DNA from: Liminaster sp017519885
GTDB taxonomy: Bacteria; Bacteroidota; Bacteroidia; Bacteroidales; UBA3663
Assembly (NCBI GenBank): GCA_017519885.1
Contig: JAFWRO010000058.1
Span: 1 to 64,000 of the forward strand
Direction of reading: 5' to 3'
DNA length: 64,000 nucleotides
The first letter of the stretch is position 1; each line of letters begins with the position of its first letter. A model generated the notes under the pieces. The model was not told the DNA's origin. It worked only from the letters and a program-made list of their open reading frames with translations, and did no database searches. Positions 30,840-39,658 of the stretch are shown one piece after another. The position numbers were made by a program, and so were the translations under genes.

Positions 30840-31448
30840 ATGATCAAAGCCCTAATATTCGACTTCGGCAAGGTGCTCGTCGATTACGACTTCGCACATA
30901 TCATCGACCCGCTCTTTGACAACGAGGAGGACAGACAGGAGTTCTACACCTTCTTCGCCTCGTTGGAGTTCATCAACGAACTGGATCGCGAAGTCACCCC
31001 TTTTATCGACATCATCCGCCGCAAACAACAGGAGTATCCTAAATACACCGAGCAACTTCAAGTATTTTTCGACAAGTACGTGGATTTCGTGACGGGTGAA
31101 GTGCCTGGCATGAAATTGCTTTTGGAAGAACTAAAGGCCAGTGGTTTCGAACTCTATGGCCTCACCAACTGGAGCAGCAAGGTGCATCAGGTGATGAAGA
31201 ACTACGACATCTTCGATCTGCTCGACGGACAGGTCATCTCGTCGGAAGTGCATCTTCTCAAGCCAGAGCCCGAGATTTACGAACATTTGCTCGAAAAGTT
31301 CGACCTCCAAGCAGAAGAATGCGTCTTCACCGACGACAAGGCCATCAATGTCGAAGGTGCAGCGAAAGTTGGTATGCACGGCATCGTCTTCCATGATGCG
31401 GCACAATATGTACACGAACTGAAGGCAATTATCGAACAATCCGCATGA
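30840..31448 (+). CDS. HAD-family phosphatase (YihX-like)
   Basis: The 202-aa product is a HAD hydrolase with motif I FDFGKVLVDYD, in which the second Asp of DxD is Gly, as in YihX-type sugar-phosphatases. Motif II is the GLTNWSS segment, motif III LKPEPEIY and motif IV VFTDDKAINVEGA. A four-helix cap lies at residues 15-90. YihX removes phosphate from alpha-glucose-1-phosphate; the substrate here is not determined. Its stop codon overlaps the start of the carboxylesterase gene (ATGA, 31445-31448), indicating coupled translation. Confidence 0.84.
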   Translation: MIKALIFDFGKVLVDYDFAHIIDPLFDNEEDRQEFYTFFASLEFINELDREVTPFIDIIRRKQQEYPKYTEQLQVFFDKYVDFVTGEVPGMKLLLEELKASGFELYGLTNWSSKVHQVMKNYDIFDLLDGQVISSEVHLLKPEPEIYEHLLEKFDLQAEECVFTDDKAINVEGAAKVGMHGIVFHDAAQYVHELKAIIEQSA

Positions 31449-32560
31449 AGAAATACATCGGCATCCGTTACGCCAAGGCTGAACGTTTTGGAAAACCAAT
31501 ACCTACCCCCGACCTACGGTCGGTGGACGATGTTGAGTGCCGGGTGACCATCTGCCCACAGAATCCTTCGAGACTCGACACATTGCTCGGACTCATGTCG
31601 AGCGGAGAAGAGCAGAGCGAGGATTGCTTGCGGCTCTCCATCTTCACAACTTCAACCGATGGCAAGCATCCCGTCCTGGTTTGGATTCATGGAGGGGCTT
31701 ACTTGACGGGAAGCGGGATGTATCAGCGCTATGATGCCAGCGAGATTTCGAAACAAGGCGATATCGTCGTAGTCAACATCTCCTATCGTATGGGTGTGTT
31801 CGGATTCTATTACGACAAAGGAAAGGATATCGTGAACCTCGGCCTGCAGGATCAGGTCTGCGCCCTGCAATGGATTCAACGGAACATCCGTCTCTTCGGT
31901 GGTGATCCTGAGCAGGTGACCGTCTTCGGACAATCAGCGGGAGCTCATAGTGTACTTTGTCATATTGCCCAACAGAAGCAAGTGCTTTTCCAAAAGGCTA
32001 TCATCGCCAGTGCACCATTCATTCCCGCTACTTCCAAGGCACAAGCCAAGAGGACTCGCAAGTTCCTTTCTTTCCTCAACGACGACCCCAAGACAGCCCA
32101 GCTTACGAAGATGCTCGAAGCACAATATAACGCTTCGCACGGCACCCTTGGCGGTATGCCTTTTGCGCCCGTCTGCACCGACATCAAGGCACCCGAACAA
32201 ATCATTCCTGGGCTGAAATCCGTTCTTATCTGGACGCAACAGGACGATGCCCTGCCCTTCGTTCCTTTCCGTTTCCTGAATGGCATCGTGACAAGGATCG
32301 TCTTTCGCTGGCCAGCCGAGAAATATGCGAAACATCTTGAAAAGAAAGGTGTGAAAACGGAAACGTGGTTGCTGGATTGGAGACACGGACAATCATCATT
32401 CGGGGCCATACATTGCCTGGAATTACCCTTGATCTTCGGAACGTGGGAGCAATGGAAGGATGCACCCTTCCTGGAGGGTGTGAGCAGGCAGGAATATGAA
32501 GAAAAAGGCGCTGCATTCAAGCAGCGCCTCATAGAGTTTGTATCAGCCAAACTTGGCTGA
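31445..32560 (+). CDS. Short type-B carboxylesterase
   Basis: The 371-aa product is an alpha/beta hydrolase of the carboxylesterase/cholinesterase family. Seen are YAKAERFGKP at the start, SEDCLRLSIFTT, the oxyanion hole HGGAYLTGSG, NLGLQDQVCALQWIQRNI, the nucleophile elbow VFGQSAGAHSV, and the catalytic His in GAIHCLELPLIFG. The family is usually about 500 residues; here the middle, which normally covers the acid residue and lid, is about 130 residues shorter. There is no signal peptide, so it is cytoplasmic. It overlaps the HAD gene by 4 nt. The end of the gene carries a TCAGCCAAACTTGGCTGA palindrome that could act as terminator. Confidence 0.82.
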   Translation: MKKYIGIRYAKAERFGKPIPTPDLRSVDDVECRVTICPQNPSRLDTLLGLMSSGEEQSEDCLRLSIFTTSTDGKHPVLVWIHGGAYLTGSGMYQRYDASEISKQGDIVVVNISYRMGVFGFYYDKGKDIVNLGLQDQVCALQWIQRNIRLFGGDPEQVTVFGQSAGAHSVLCHIAQQKQVLFQKAIIASAPFIPATSKAQAKRTRKFLSFLNDDPKTAQLTKMLEAQYNASHGTLGGMPFAPVCTDIKAPEQIIPGLKSVLIWTQQDDALPFVPFRFLNGIVTRIVFRWPAEKYAKHLEKKGVKTETWLLDWRHGQSSFGAIHCLELPLIFGTWEQWKDAPFLEGVSRQEYEEKGAAFKQRLIEFVSAKLG

Positions 32561-32588
32561 TGACACCGACAAACAAACAGGACAAACA

Positions 32589-32625
32589 ATCAATTGTTAA
32601 CTGTTATTTGTTAATTGTTATTTAG
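32589..32625. repeat. AATTGTTAATT-type intergenic repeat
   Basis: A run of AATTGTTAACTGTTATTTG units between convergent genes. Confidence 0.55.
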
Positions 32626-34137
32626 TTAACCGTTGTCGATATTAGTCATCACGTAGTTGAGGAGTTTCTCGGGCGAAGCCATGAGTTCCTGGCGGGTGTG
32701 CTTGTCGTCGAAGCTCTTGAGATACTTGATGGTGTAGTCGATGATCGAGTCGCTGAACACACCTTCCGAACTGTAGATGGCACGATCCTTGTTGAGCTCA
32801 TCGGCAGCCTCTTCACATGAACCGGGCAATTGCTCGAGTGCTTCCTGCACTTGGCGGTTGCTCTTGTCGTGAATATTCACACCGAGATCGACGTAGGTGC
32901 GTTCGGCCACCTCAAGTGCATCAGGCATCTCGAAGCCGTGACGAGCGGCACAGCAAAGAGCAGCCATCAGCAGATAGGTGTCGGCCATACCGTCGGAAGC
33001 ACGCCATTCGAAGGTCTGCTTGATGGCAAGGTCTTTGTTGAGCGGTTTCTCGCAGGGATTGACCTTGCTGGCCATATCCATTTCGGTCTGCCATCCGAGA
33101 GGAACGCGCACCAGAGCAGAACGATTACTGAATGACCAGCACAACGAAGTCGGAGCCTCCTGATGGGGCACAAGACGCATGAATGAAAGTGGATGGGGAT
33201 TACCAAAGGCGGGCAGTGATGTGCCTGCATCCATATAACCAGCAATAGCACGGCGTGCATTGTCGCTAAGTTTTCCGTTTTCAAGCATCATGCTCTTACC
33301 ATCCTTGGTGAAGCGGCAATGCACGTGCATACCCGAACCAGCCTTGCCCACGGTGATCTTGGGCGCAAAGGTCAACTCTACACCATATTGATAAGCCAAC
33401 TGACGCATGATCCACTTGGCAATGACTAACTGGTCGGCAGCGTCTTCGATGTTGGTCGGCAGGAATTCAATCTCATTCTGCTCATAAATCTTTCCATCCT
33501 CGGTGAAGTTGCCCACCTCGGAATGTCCGTACTTGATCTCGCCTCCGCACTCGGCAATCAGCTTCATGGCCTCGGTGCGCAGTTCAGCGAACTTGTTGAA
33601 CGGTGCACTCTCGTGGTAACCACGCTGGTCCTCGACTTGATAGAGGGGATCCTGTTCGCCGATGACGTAGTATTCCAGTTCGCCCATCGTCTCCATCTGC
33701 ATACCCGTCTTGCGGATGAAAGCCTCATTGGCCTTGTGCAGAATATACTGGGGTGATGACTCGAAGAATTCGCCATCACGATCGAGGAAAGCGCAGAGCA
33801 CGTCGAGAGAAGGTTCCTCGGCAAAAGGATTGACGAAAGCCGTCTTGTAACGAGGCATCACGTAAAGGTCCGAACGTCCGGCCTCCACAAAGGGGAACAG
33901 GCTGGAACCATCGACACGTTCGCCAGCCTCAAGGATACCACGCAGATGCTCCTCGCTCTGGATTACGAAATTCAGTGTCTTCAAGCGACCGCCCCAACCG
34001 CAATAATGGAAATTGATGAAGCGAATGTCGTTCTCTTTGCAATAGTTGATGAGGTCCTCACGGGTGAAATCCTTGGGCTCCTTCTTCAAGAAACGCACCA
34101 ATGGATTGGGACTCATCGAAATCTTGGAATTACTCAT
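32626..34137 (-). CDS. glnA: Glutamine synthetase (type I-like)
   Basis: The 503-aa product has the glutamine synthetase layout: an N-terminal beta-grasp with RVDGSSLFPF, metal-binding GELEYYVIG near residue 155 and YEQNEIEFLP near 228, the ATP-site segment KITVGKAGSGMHVHCRF near 268, and the NRSALVRVP loop near 345. It makes glutamine from glutamate, ammonia and ATP in the cytoplasm. It is about 30-60 residues longer than enterobacterial GlnA, and the adenylylation-site region near the C-terminus is not conserved by eye, so control may differ. ATG 34137 is set by a -7 box 42 nt upstream. Confidence 0.9.
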   Translation of the reverse strand: MSNSKISMSPNPLVRFLKKEPKDFTREDLINYCKENDIRFINFHYCGWGGRLKTLNFVIQSEEHLRGILEAGERVDGSSLFPFVEAGRSDLYVMPRYKTAFVNPFAEEPSLDVLCAFLDRDGEFFESSPQYILHKANEAFIRKTGMQMETMGELEYYVIGEQDPLYQVEDQRGYHESAPFNKFAELRTEAMKLIAECGGEIKYGHSEVGNFTEDGKIYEQNEIEFLPTNIEDAADQLVIAKWIMRQLAYQYGVELTFAPKITVGKAGSGMHVHCRFTKDGKSMMLENGKLSDNARRAIAGYMDAGTSLPAFGNPHPLSFMRLVPHQEAPTSLCWSFSNRSALVRVPLGWQTEMDMASKVNPCEKPLNKDLAIKQTFEWRASDGMADTYLLMAALCCAARHGFEMPDALEVAERTYVDLGVNIHDKSNRQVQEALEQLPGSCEEAADELNKDRAIYSSEGVFSDSIIDYTIKYLKSFDDKHTRQELMASPEKLLNYVMTNIDNG

Positions 34138-34179
34138 AATCAATCTGAAATTGTTGTTTGGAATAAGTGATTGAGGGCG

Positions 34180-34187
34180 CAAAGGTA
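34180..34187 (-). promoter_or_regulatory. -7 promoter box for glutamine synthetase
   Basis: TACCTTTG on the minus strand matches TAnnTTTG, 42 nt before ATG 34137. Confidence 0.68.
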
Positions 34188-34334
34188 AGGATAAACATTC
34201 ATTTTGCCAAACATCGGCACGTTTTTCACGCTTTTTACGATGTCTTCGGTAACAAAATGCAAACAGAGATTACATTTATCAAAAAATAACCTAAAATAAT
34301 CCGCAAAGACTTTGGAAAGAACGCAAGAAATCAT

Positions 34335-34342
34335 TATCTTTG
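34335..34342 (+). promoter_or_regulatory. -7 promoter box for epimerase operon
   Basis: TATCTTTG, 38 nt before ATG 34381. Confidence 0.72.
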
Positions 34343-34380
34343 CCCACGAAAAAGGAATTTATGACTTAACCCCCACATTT

Positions 34381-35403
34381 ATGAAAGCACTATTTATCGG
34401 AGGAACTGGCACTATCAGTTCGGCAATCACAAGGCTGGTGGCACAGACACCCGGCTGGGAACTTTATCTTCTGAACCGTGGCACCCACAAGAATGAAGTG
34501 CCCAAAAACGTAAAGACCATCATCGCTGACATCAACGACGAAGCCGCTGCCGAAATGGCACTTGCAGGCATGTCGTTCGATGTGGTTTGTGACTTTATCG
34601 GATTCGTTCCCGAACAGGTGGAACGCGACTATCGTCTTTTCAAGGGTCGCACGAAACAATTCATGTATATCAGTTCGGCCTCAGCCTACCACAAACCACT
34701 CTCCTCGCCTATCATCAACGAAGGCACCACGCTAGCTAATCCCTATTGGGAATATTCGCGGAACAAGATTGCATGCGAGGAACTGCTGATGCGTCATTAT
34801 CGCGAAGAGCAATTCCCAATCACCATCATCCGCCCCAGCCATACCTATTGCGAACGCGGTGTGCCGGTGGCTGTTCACGGAAACAAGGGCAGTTGGTCAG
34901 TTCTGAAACGAATGCTCGAAGGGAAACCGGTCATCATCCCAGGTGATGGAACTACACTTTGGACCCTGACGCATAACTCTGATTTCGCTAAAGCTTTCGT
35001 CGGCCTGATGGGCAACAAGCACGCCATCGGCGAGGCATTCCAGATTACGGGTGACGAAAGCCTGACGTGGAACCAGATCCACGAGATCATTGCCAACATC
35101 CTTGGTGTAGAGCTAAAAGCATACCACGTCTCGTCGGACTTCCTGGCATCCGTAGGCTCACAGTACGACCTCTATGGCGGTCTGCTCGGCGACAAGGCTT
35201 GCACTGTAATCTTCGACAACACGAAACTGAAACGTGCCGTGCCCGAATTCGTGGCCACCGTCCGTTTCGACCAAGGTGCACGCATGGTCATTGAGCACAT
35301 TCTGGCTCATCCGGAATTTCAGCAGGAAGATCCCGAGTTTGACGCTTGGTGTGACAAAATCATCGAGGCTTTAGAAGAAGCAAAAGGAAAATTATTATCT
35401 TAA
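34381..35403 (+). CDS. NAD-dependent epimerase/dehydratase (atypical SDR)
   Basis: The 340-aa product has an N-terminal Rossmann fold with FIGGTGTISSAITRLV, the atypical SDR nucleotide loop shared by CSP41-like and isoflavone-reductase-like proteins. The catalytic Tyr-x-x-x-Lys is in YWEYSRNKIACEELL, and the Ser in MYISSASAYH. The residues IIRPSHTYCERG follow as in sugar epimerases. The substrate is unknown; nucleotide sugars are typical. It is followed after 143 nt of AAGGGATT repeats by pantothenate kinase. Confidence 0.82.
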   Translation: MKALFIGGTGTISSAITRLVAQTPGWELYLLNRGTHKNEVPKNVKTIIADINDEAAAEMALAGMSFDVVCDFIGFVPEQVERDYRLFKGRTKQFMYISSASAYHKPLSSPIINEGTTLANPYWEYSRNKIACEELLMRHYREEQFPITIIRPSHTYCERGVPVAVHGNKGSWSVLKRMLEGKPVIIPGDGTTLWTLTHNSDFAKAFVGLMGNKHAIGEAFQITGDESLTWNQIHEIIANILGVELKAYHVSSDFLASVGSQYDLYGGLLGDKACTVIFDNTKLKRAVPEFVATVRFDQGARMVIEHILAHPEFQQEDPEFDAWCDKIIEALEEAKGKLLS

Positions 35404-35541
35404 GGATTCTAAGGGATATGAAGGGATTCTAAGGGATTTTAAGGATATAAGTTTCTTGGGCCCCTTCTCTCAACAGGGCGGAAGTAACGTCCCCAAATAT
35501 CCCTTAATATCCCCAAATATCCCTTATTATCCTTTAATAAC
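35404..35541. repeat. AAGGGATT-type palindromic repeat block
   Basis: Direct copies of AAGGGAT(T/A)(C/T)TAAGGG at the left meet CCCTTAATATCCCCAAATATCCC copies at the right, so the gap folds into a long hairpin. Same family as 8062-8112. Confidence 0.7.
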
Positions 35542-35546
35542 CATTT

Positions 35547-36338
35547 ATGTTCATAGGTATCGATCTGGGCATCAGCGCCACCAAAATCATTTCGCTGAAC
35601 GGTAAAGAGACCTGTTGCGAAGAAATCTGGGAAGATCGTTTCTCGGAGGACAAGCTGCAGAACTATCTGAAACGTCATCACATCGAAGCAACAGACATCG
35701 AGCACTTCGCCTTGACGGGAGTGGGCAATGATCAGTTCGGGGACTCGCTCCTCGGCTTTCCTGCAATTCACGTGGATGAGTTCGACGCCAATGCCAAGGC
35801 GGCGCGCTGGCTTTGCAAGGACGAGACATTCATCGTGGTGTCGCTGGGCACAGGCACCAGTTTTGTACTGCTTGATGGTCCAACATCAAAGCACCTTGGA
35901 GGCAGCGCTCTTGGTGGAGGTTCGCTCTATGGACTGTTCCGACTGATGCTTCCCGGTGTCGATTATTCGCAATTCCGTTCGTTGGCTGCGAAAGGCTCCT
36001 TGTCCAATATCGACCTTGAGATTGGCGACGTCAGCAAAGAAGCCTTGCCCAATCTTCCCCTCGACGTGACGGCCACCAACTTCGGCAAAGCGAGCCCCGA
36101 CTCCAAGCCCGAAGATATTGCTGCCGGACTCGTGAACCTCGTTCTGCAGAACATCGGCGTGATGGCCCACCTTGCAGGCAAGGGATTCGGCATCCGAACC
36201 TTCGTCTGCATCGGTCGAATGACCACTTTGCCCCATGTCCGTGAGATATTCGACCGTCTTGAGCGACTCTACAAGATCCATCTGCTCATTCCCAAGGATG
36301 CTACCTTTATGACAGCCATCGGCGCTGCACTTTCGTAA
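35547..36338 (+). CDS. coaW: Type II pantothenate kinase
   Basis: The 263-aa product fits the type II (eukaryotic-like) pantothenate kinase family, which performs the first step of coenzyme A synthesis with ATP. It has FIGIDLGISATKI as the first phosphate loop, LTGVGNDQFGD, a second nucleotide loop VSLGTGTSFVLL, GGSALGGGSLYGL, and an adenosine motif in CIGRMTTLPHV. This form, unlike type I, is usually weakly controlled by CoA. It is 12 nt upstream of the ZIP transporter gene, so they are probably co-transcribed. Confidence 0.88.
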   Translation: MFIGIDLGISATKIISLNGKETCCEEIWEDRFSEDKLQNYLKRHHIEATDIEHFALTGVGNDQFGDSLLGFPAIHVDEFDANAKAARWLCKDETFIVVSLGTGTSFVLLDGPTSKHLGGSALGGGSLYGLFRLMLPGVDYSQFRSLAAKGSLSNIDLEIGDVSKEALPNLPLDVTATNFGKASPDSKPEDIAAGLVNLVLQNIGVMAHLAGKGFGIRTFVCIGRMTTLPHVREIFDRLERLYKIHLLIPKDATFMTAIGAALS

Positions 36339-36350
36339 AAACTATTAATA

Positions 36351-37106
36351 ATGACAATTGTTTGGATCAGTGCCGCCGGGTTGTGCGGCGCGACGCTCAT
36401 CGGTTCGTTGCTGGGATTTCTGATCAAGGAGCTCCCGCACATGTGGAAAGATGCCACGTTAGGCTATTGCGCCGGCGTGATGCTTGCCGCGGCTACTCTG
36501 GGCCTCATCGTCCCAGCCTTTGATATGGTCGAAGGGTGGAGCAACTGGATTGTAGTGGTCGGCGTGATGGGTGGAGCGCTTTTCCTCAATGTGCTCGACT
36601 ATGTGACTCCACACCTCCATCAGATTACGGGCCTTGACCCCGAGACACATGCCAACAACAGCACCATCAACCACATCCTGCTTTTCGTCATGGCCATCGC
36701 CATCCACAAACTGCCCGAAGGCATGGCAGCTGGTGTGAGCATGAACGACATGGGTTCGGGTGAAACATCCTGGTCTGTCACCTTCGGCATTGCTCTGCAG
36801 AACGTACCCGAAGGCATGGTGGTCATTGCACCTCTCCTATTGGCTGGTGTCTCCAAGATACGAACCTTCCTGATTTCGCTTGCTATCGGTCTGCTCGAAA
36901 TCGTTGGAGTCTGGATTGGCTACGCTTTGGGTGCTGCCTCCGAGGCATTTCTCCCAGTAATGCTCGGATTTGCCGGTGGAGCCATGCTCTACGTGACGTC
37001 GGACGAGATGATTCCCGAAACCCACGCGCATGGCTATCAGAAACAGGCGACCTACGCACTGGTTCTCGGATTTGTAACGCTGATCCTACTCGAAAAAATA
37101 ATCTAA
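36351..37106 (+). CDS. ZIP-family metal transporter
   Basis: The 251-aa product has eight hydrophobic helices and the two metal-binding helix motifs of ZIP carriers: AIHKLPEGMAAG (His-x-x-Pro-Glu-Gly, residues about 120-131) and ALQNVPEGMVV (about 150). A loop with HLHQITGLDPETHANN lies between helices 3 and 4. It imports zinc or a related divalent ion across the inner membrane, ZupT-like; exact ion unknown. It follows coaW by 12 nt. Confidence 0.88.
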   Translation: MTIVWISAAGLCGATLIGSLLGFLIKELPHMWKDATLGYCAGVMLAAATLGLIVPAFDMVEGWSNWIVVVGVMGGALFLNVLDYVTPHLHQITGLDPETHANNSTINHILLFVMAIAIHKLPEGMAAGVSMNDMGSGETSWSVTFGIALQNVPEGMVVIAPLLLAGVSKIRTFLISLAIGLLEIVGVWIGYALGAASEAFLPVMLGFAGGAMLYVTSDEMIPETHAHGYQKQATYALVLGFVTLILLEKII

Positions 37107-37110
37107 TCAA

Positions 37111-37155
37111 ATAACAATTAACAATTAACAATTAATAATTAATAATTAACAATTT
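37111..37155. repeat. AATTGTTAATT-type intergenic repeat
   Basis: Five TAACAATTAA-type units in the 65-nt gap between the ZIP transporter and hydrolase genes. Confidence 0.65.
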
Positions 37156-37171
37156 TGCAACTGAATCAATC

Positions 37172-37969
37172 ATGAAAAAAGTATTTATGACCCTCATGTT
37201 GCTGTGCTGCACCTTAGCAGCCATGGCACAGTATGCTCGCATCAACGACATTCCTTACAGCACAGACCCTGATGCCTATGCACAAGAGCGTTGCAAACTC
37301 GATGTGTATTATCCTACCGACGTAAAGGATGCTCCCGTTGTGGTATGGTTCCACGGTGGTGGCCTCGAAGCCGGCAACAAACACATCGACGCAGAACTCG
37401 AGAACTGCGGACTTGTGGTCGTTTCGGTCAACTATCGTCTACTTCCTAAGGCAACAATCGACCAGTGTATCGACGATGCTGCCGCAGCCGTAGCATGGAC
37501 GTTCAAGCATTGCACCGAGTACAATGGAAGTCCGAACAAGATCTTCGTCTCCGGACATTCGGCAGGTGGTTACCTGACCGACATGATTGGCCTCGACAAG
37601 AAGTGGCTCGCCAAGTACGACGTAGATCCTGATTCTATCGCAGCCCTCGTTCCTTTCAGCGGACAGGTGATTACCCATTTCAACGTACGCAAACAGAAGG
37701 GACTGACGCCCTTCCAGCCACTTATCGACGAGTATGCCCCGCTCACCTTCTGTCGTCCCGACGCACCTCCCGTTGTCATCGTTTCAGGAGACCGTGAACT
37801 CGAACTCTACGGCCGTTACGAAGAGCAGGCCTACTTCTGGCGCTTGCTCAAGATGGTGGGCCACAAGGACGTGGAACTTTACGAGATGCAGGGTTACAAC
37901 CACGGCGAGATGGCTCATCCTGCCTACCACATCCTGAAGAAGACCATCAAGCGAGTGTGTGAAAAATAA
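37172..37969 (+). CDS. Secreted alpha/beta hydrolase (esterase, hormone-sensitive-lipase-like)
   Basis: The 265-aa product has a signal peptide (MKKVFMTLMLLCCTLAAMAQ) and an alpha/beta hydrolase fold. Motifs are the oxyanion-hole WFHGGGLEAGNK (HGGG), SVNYRLLP, the nucleophile elbow VSGHSAGGYL, the acid in IVSGDRELELYGR and the His in GYNHGEMAHPAYH. This is the layout of feruloyl, acetyl or acetylxylan esterases in Bacteroidota, though substrate is unknown. It is periplasmic or exported. The polymerase gene follows 2 nt after its stop, so both lie on one transcript. Confidence 0.84.
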   Translation: MKKVFMTLMLLCCTLAAMAQYARINDIPYSTDPDAYAQERCKLDVYYPTDVKDAPVVVWFHGGGLEAGNKHIDAELENCGLVVVSVNYRLLPKATIDQCIDDAAAAVAWTFKHCTEYNGSPNKIFVSGHSAGGYLTDMIGLDKKWLAKYDVDPDSIAALVPFSGQVITHFNVRKQKGLTPFQPLIDEYAPLTFCRPDAPPVVIVSGDRELELYGRYEEQAYFWRLLKMVGHKDVELYEMQGYNHGEMAHPAYHILKKTIKRVCEK

Positions 37970-37971
37970 AG

Positions 37972-39480
37972 GTGGAAAAGCCACGCACTTACATAGCCAT
38001 TGATTTGAAGTCGTTCTACGCATCAGTCGAATGCGTAGAGCGACATCTTGACCCGCTCACAACCAATCTGGTGGTGGCCGACACGAGCCGCACCGAGAAG
38101 ACCATCTGTCTGGCTGTCTCGCCTTCGCTCAAGGCGTATGGTATCTCGGGACGCGCCCGTCTTTTCGAAGTCATCCAAAGGCTCAGGGAGGTCAACAATC
38201 AGCGACGCCTCCATTCGTCTGGCTTCCGGCTCACAGGCAAATCGACCTCCGACATCGAACTGCGTCAGCATCCCGACTGGGAAGTCGATTACATTGCTGC
38301 CACGCCGCGCATGGCCTATTACATCGAGTACAGCACGCGCATCTACAAGACCTACCTCAAATACATTGCGCCTGAGGACATCTACGTCTATTCAATCGAC
38401 GAGGTTTTTATCGATGCCACGCAATACTTGCAGTCGTACAAGATGACCGGTCACGAACTGGCTCGCAAGATGATTGCCGACGTGCTCAAGACTACGGGGA
38501 TCACCGCCACAGCAGGCATTGGCACCAACATGTATCTTTGCAAGATTGCCATGGACATCGTGGCCAAGCACATCCCTGCCGACAAGGATGGCGTACGTAT
38601 CGCCGAACTCGACGAGATGTCATATCGTCGGCAACTTTGGGACCACCGTCCGCTCACCAGTTTCTGGCGCGTAGGCAAAGGCATTGCCCAAAAACTGGAA
38701 TCGTACGGCATCGACACGATGGGAAAGATTGCACGCTGCTCGCTACGCAACGAAGAACTCCTTTATAATCTGTTTGGTGTCAATGCCGAACTCCTCATCG
38801 ACCACGCATGGGGCTGGGAACCTTGCACGATGGAAGCCGTGAAGGCTTATCGGCCCGAAACCAATTCGATGAGCCACGGGCAAGTATTGCAGAGTGCCTA
38901 CGACTGCAAGAAAGCACGCGTCGTGGTGCAGGAGATGGCTGATGCCATTGCCCTTGAACTTGTCGACAAACGGCTCGTCACCAACCAACTTGTCCTGACC
39001 ATCAGTTACGACAGCGAGAGTCTTTCCGACCCACAGATTCGAGCCAAATACCACGGACCAGTCACGATCGACTATTATGGACGGCAGGCGCCGAAGCATG
39101 CCCACGGGACGGCAAATCTCGAACGAATGACTTCCTCTTCGCGACTGATTACCGAAGCAGTGATGTCGCTTTACGATCGCATCATCAATCCAGATCTATT
39201 GGTCCGAAGAATTAACCTCACCACTAACAACGTCGTGGAAGAATCGAAGGCAAGCGAACACAACACGCCCATTCAGCTCGACCTCTTCACCGACTACGAG
39301 GAACTTGAAAGAAAGATGAACGAGGAAAAGGCTGCGCTCGAAAAGGAACGCAAGATGCAGGAAGCCGTGCTCAGCATCAAGAAGCGCTTTGGCAAGAACG
39401 CCATCTTGAAGGGTCTCAACTACGAGGAAGGAGCTACGGCAAAAGACCGTAACCAACAGATTGGAGGACACAAGGCTTGA
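37972..39480 (+). CDS. Y-family DNA polymerase (UmuC/ImuB-like translesion polymerase)
   Basis: The 502-aa product is a Y-family polymerase that copies past DNA damage. It shows IAIDLKSFYASVECVERHLDPL (first metal Asp), LVVADTSRTEKTICLAVSPSLKAYGI, YIYVYSIDEVFIDATQYL (the D-E catalytic pair), TATAGIGTNMYLCKIAMDIVAKH and the finger/thumb helix-hairpin-helix WRVGKGIAQKLESYGI. A little-finger domain follows, then a Lys/Glu-rich coiled-coil C-terminus (ELERKMNEEKAALEKERKM). It begins with GTG, 2 nt after the hydrolase stop. A YolD-like gene follows directly, the partner seen with such polymerases in other bacteria. No LexA-like box is visible before it. Confidence 0.88.
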   Translation: MEKPRTYIAIDLKSFYASVECVERHLDPLTTNLVVADTSRTEKTICLAVSPSLKAYGISGRARLFEVIQRLREVNNQRRLHSSGFRLTGKSTSDIELRQHPDWEVDYIAATPRMAYYIEYSTRIYKTYLKYIAPEDIYVYSIDEVFIDATQYLQSYKMTGHELARKMIADVLKTTGITATAGIGTNMYLCKIAMDIVAKHIPADKDGVRIAELDEMSYRRQLWDHRPLTSFWRVGKGIAQKLESYGIDTMGKIARCSLRNEELLYNLFGVNAELLIDHAWGWEPCTMEAVKAYRPETNSMSHGQVLQSAYDCKKARVVVQEMADAIALELVDKRLVTNQLVLTISYDSESLSDPQIRAKYHGPVTIDYYGRQAPKHAHGTANLERMTSSSRLITEAVMSLYDRIINPDLLVRRINLTTNNVVEESKASEHNTPIQLDLFTDYEELERKMNEEKAALEKERKMQEAVLSIKKRFGKNAILKGLNYEEGATAKDRNQQIGGHKA

Positions 39481-39486
39481 ACAATT

Positions 39487-39654
39487 ATGAAAGAATACGA
39501 CGACATCATCAACCTGCCGCACCACGTTTCGAAAGTTCATCCGCAGATGAGCATGATGAACCGTGCCGCACAGTTTGCACCCTTTGCTGCCCTGACTGGG
39601 CACAATGCTGCCATCGAGGAGGCCGCAAGAATCTTTGAAGAAGAAAACCCCTAA
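39487..39654 (+). CDS. YolD-like small protein
   Basis: A 55-aa gene that lies between the polymerase and the MATE pump, 6 nt after the first and 4 nt before the second. The product, MKEYDDIINLPHHVSKVHPQ at its start, has the core MSMMNRAAQFAPFAALTGH that defines YolD-like proteins. In Firmicutes YolD is paired with Y-family polymerases (UvrX type) and is thought to help or regulate them. The adjacency supports the call. The reading frame is open from ATG 39487 to TAA 39652-39654. Confidence 0.85.
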   Translation: MKEYDDIINLPHHVSKVHPQMSMMNRAAQFAPFAALTGHNAAIEEAARIFEEENP

Positions 39655-39658
39655 TCGA

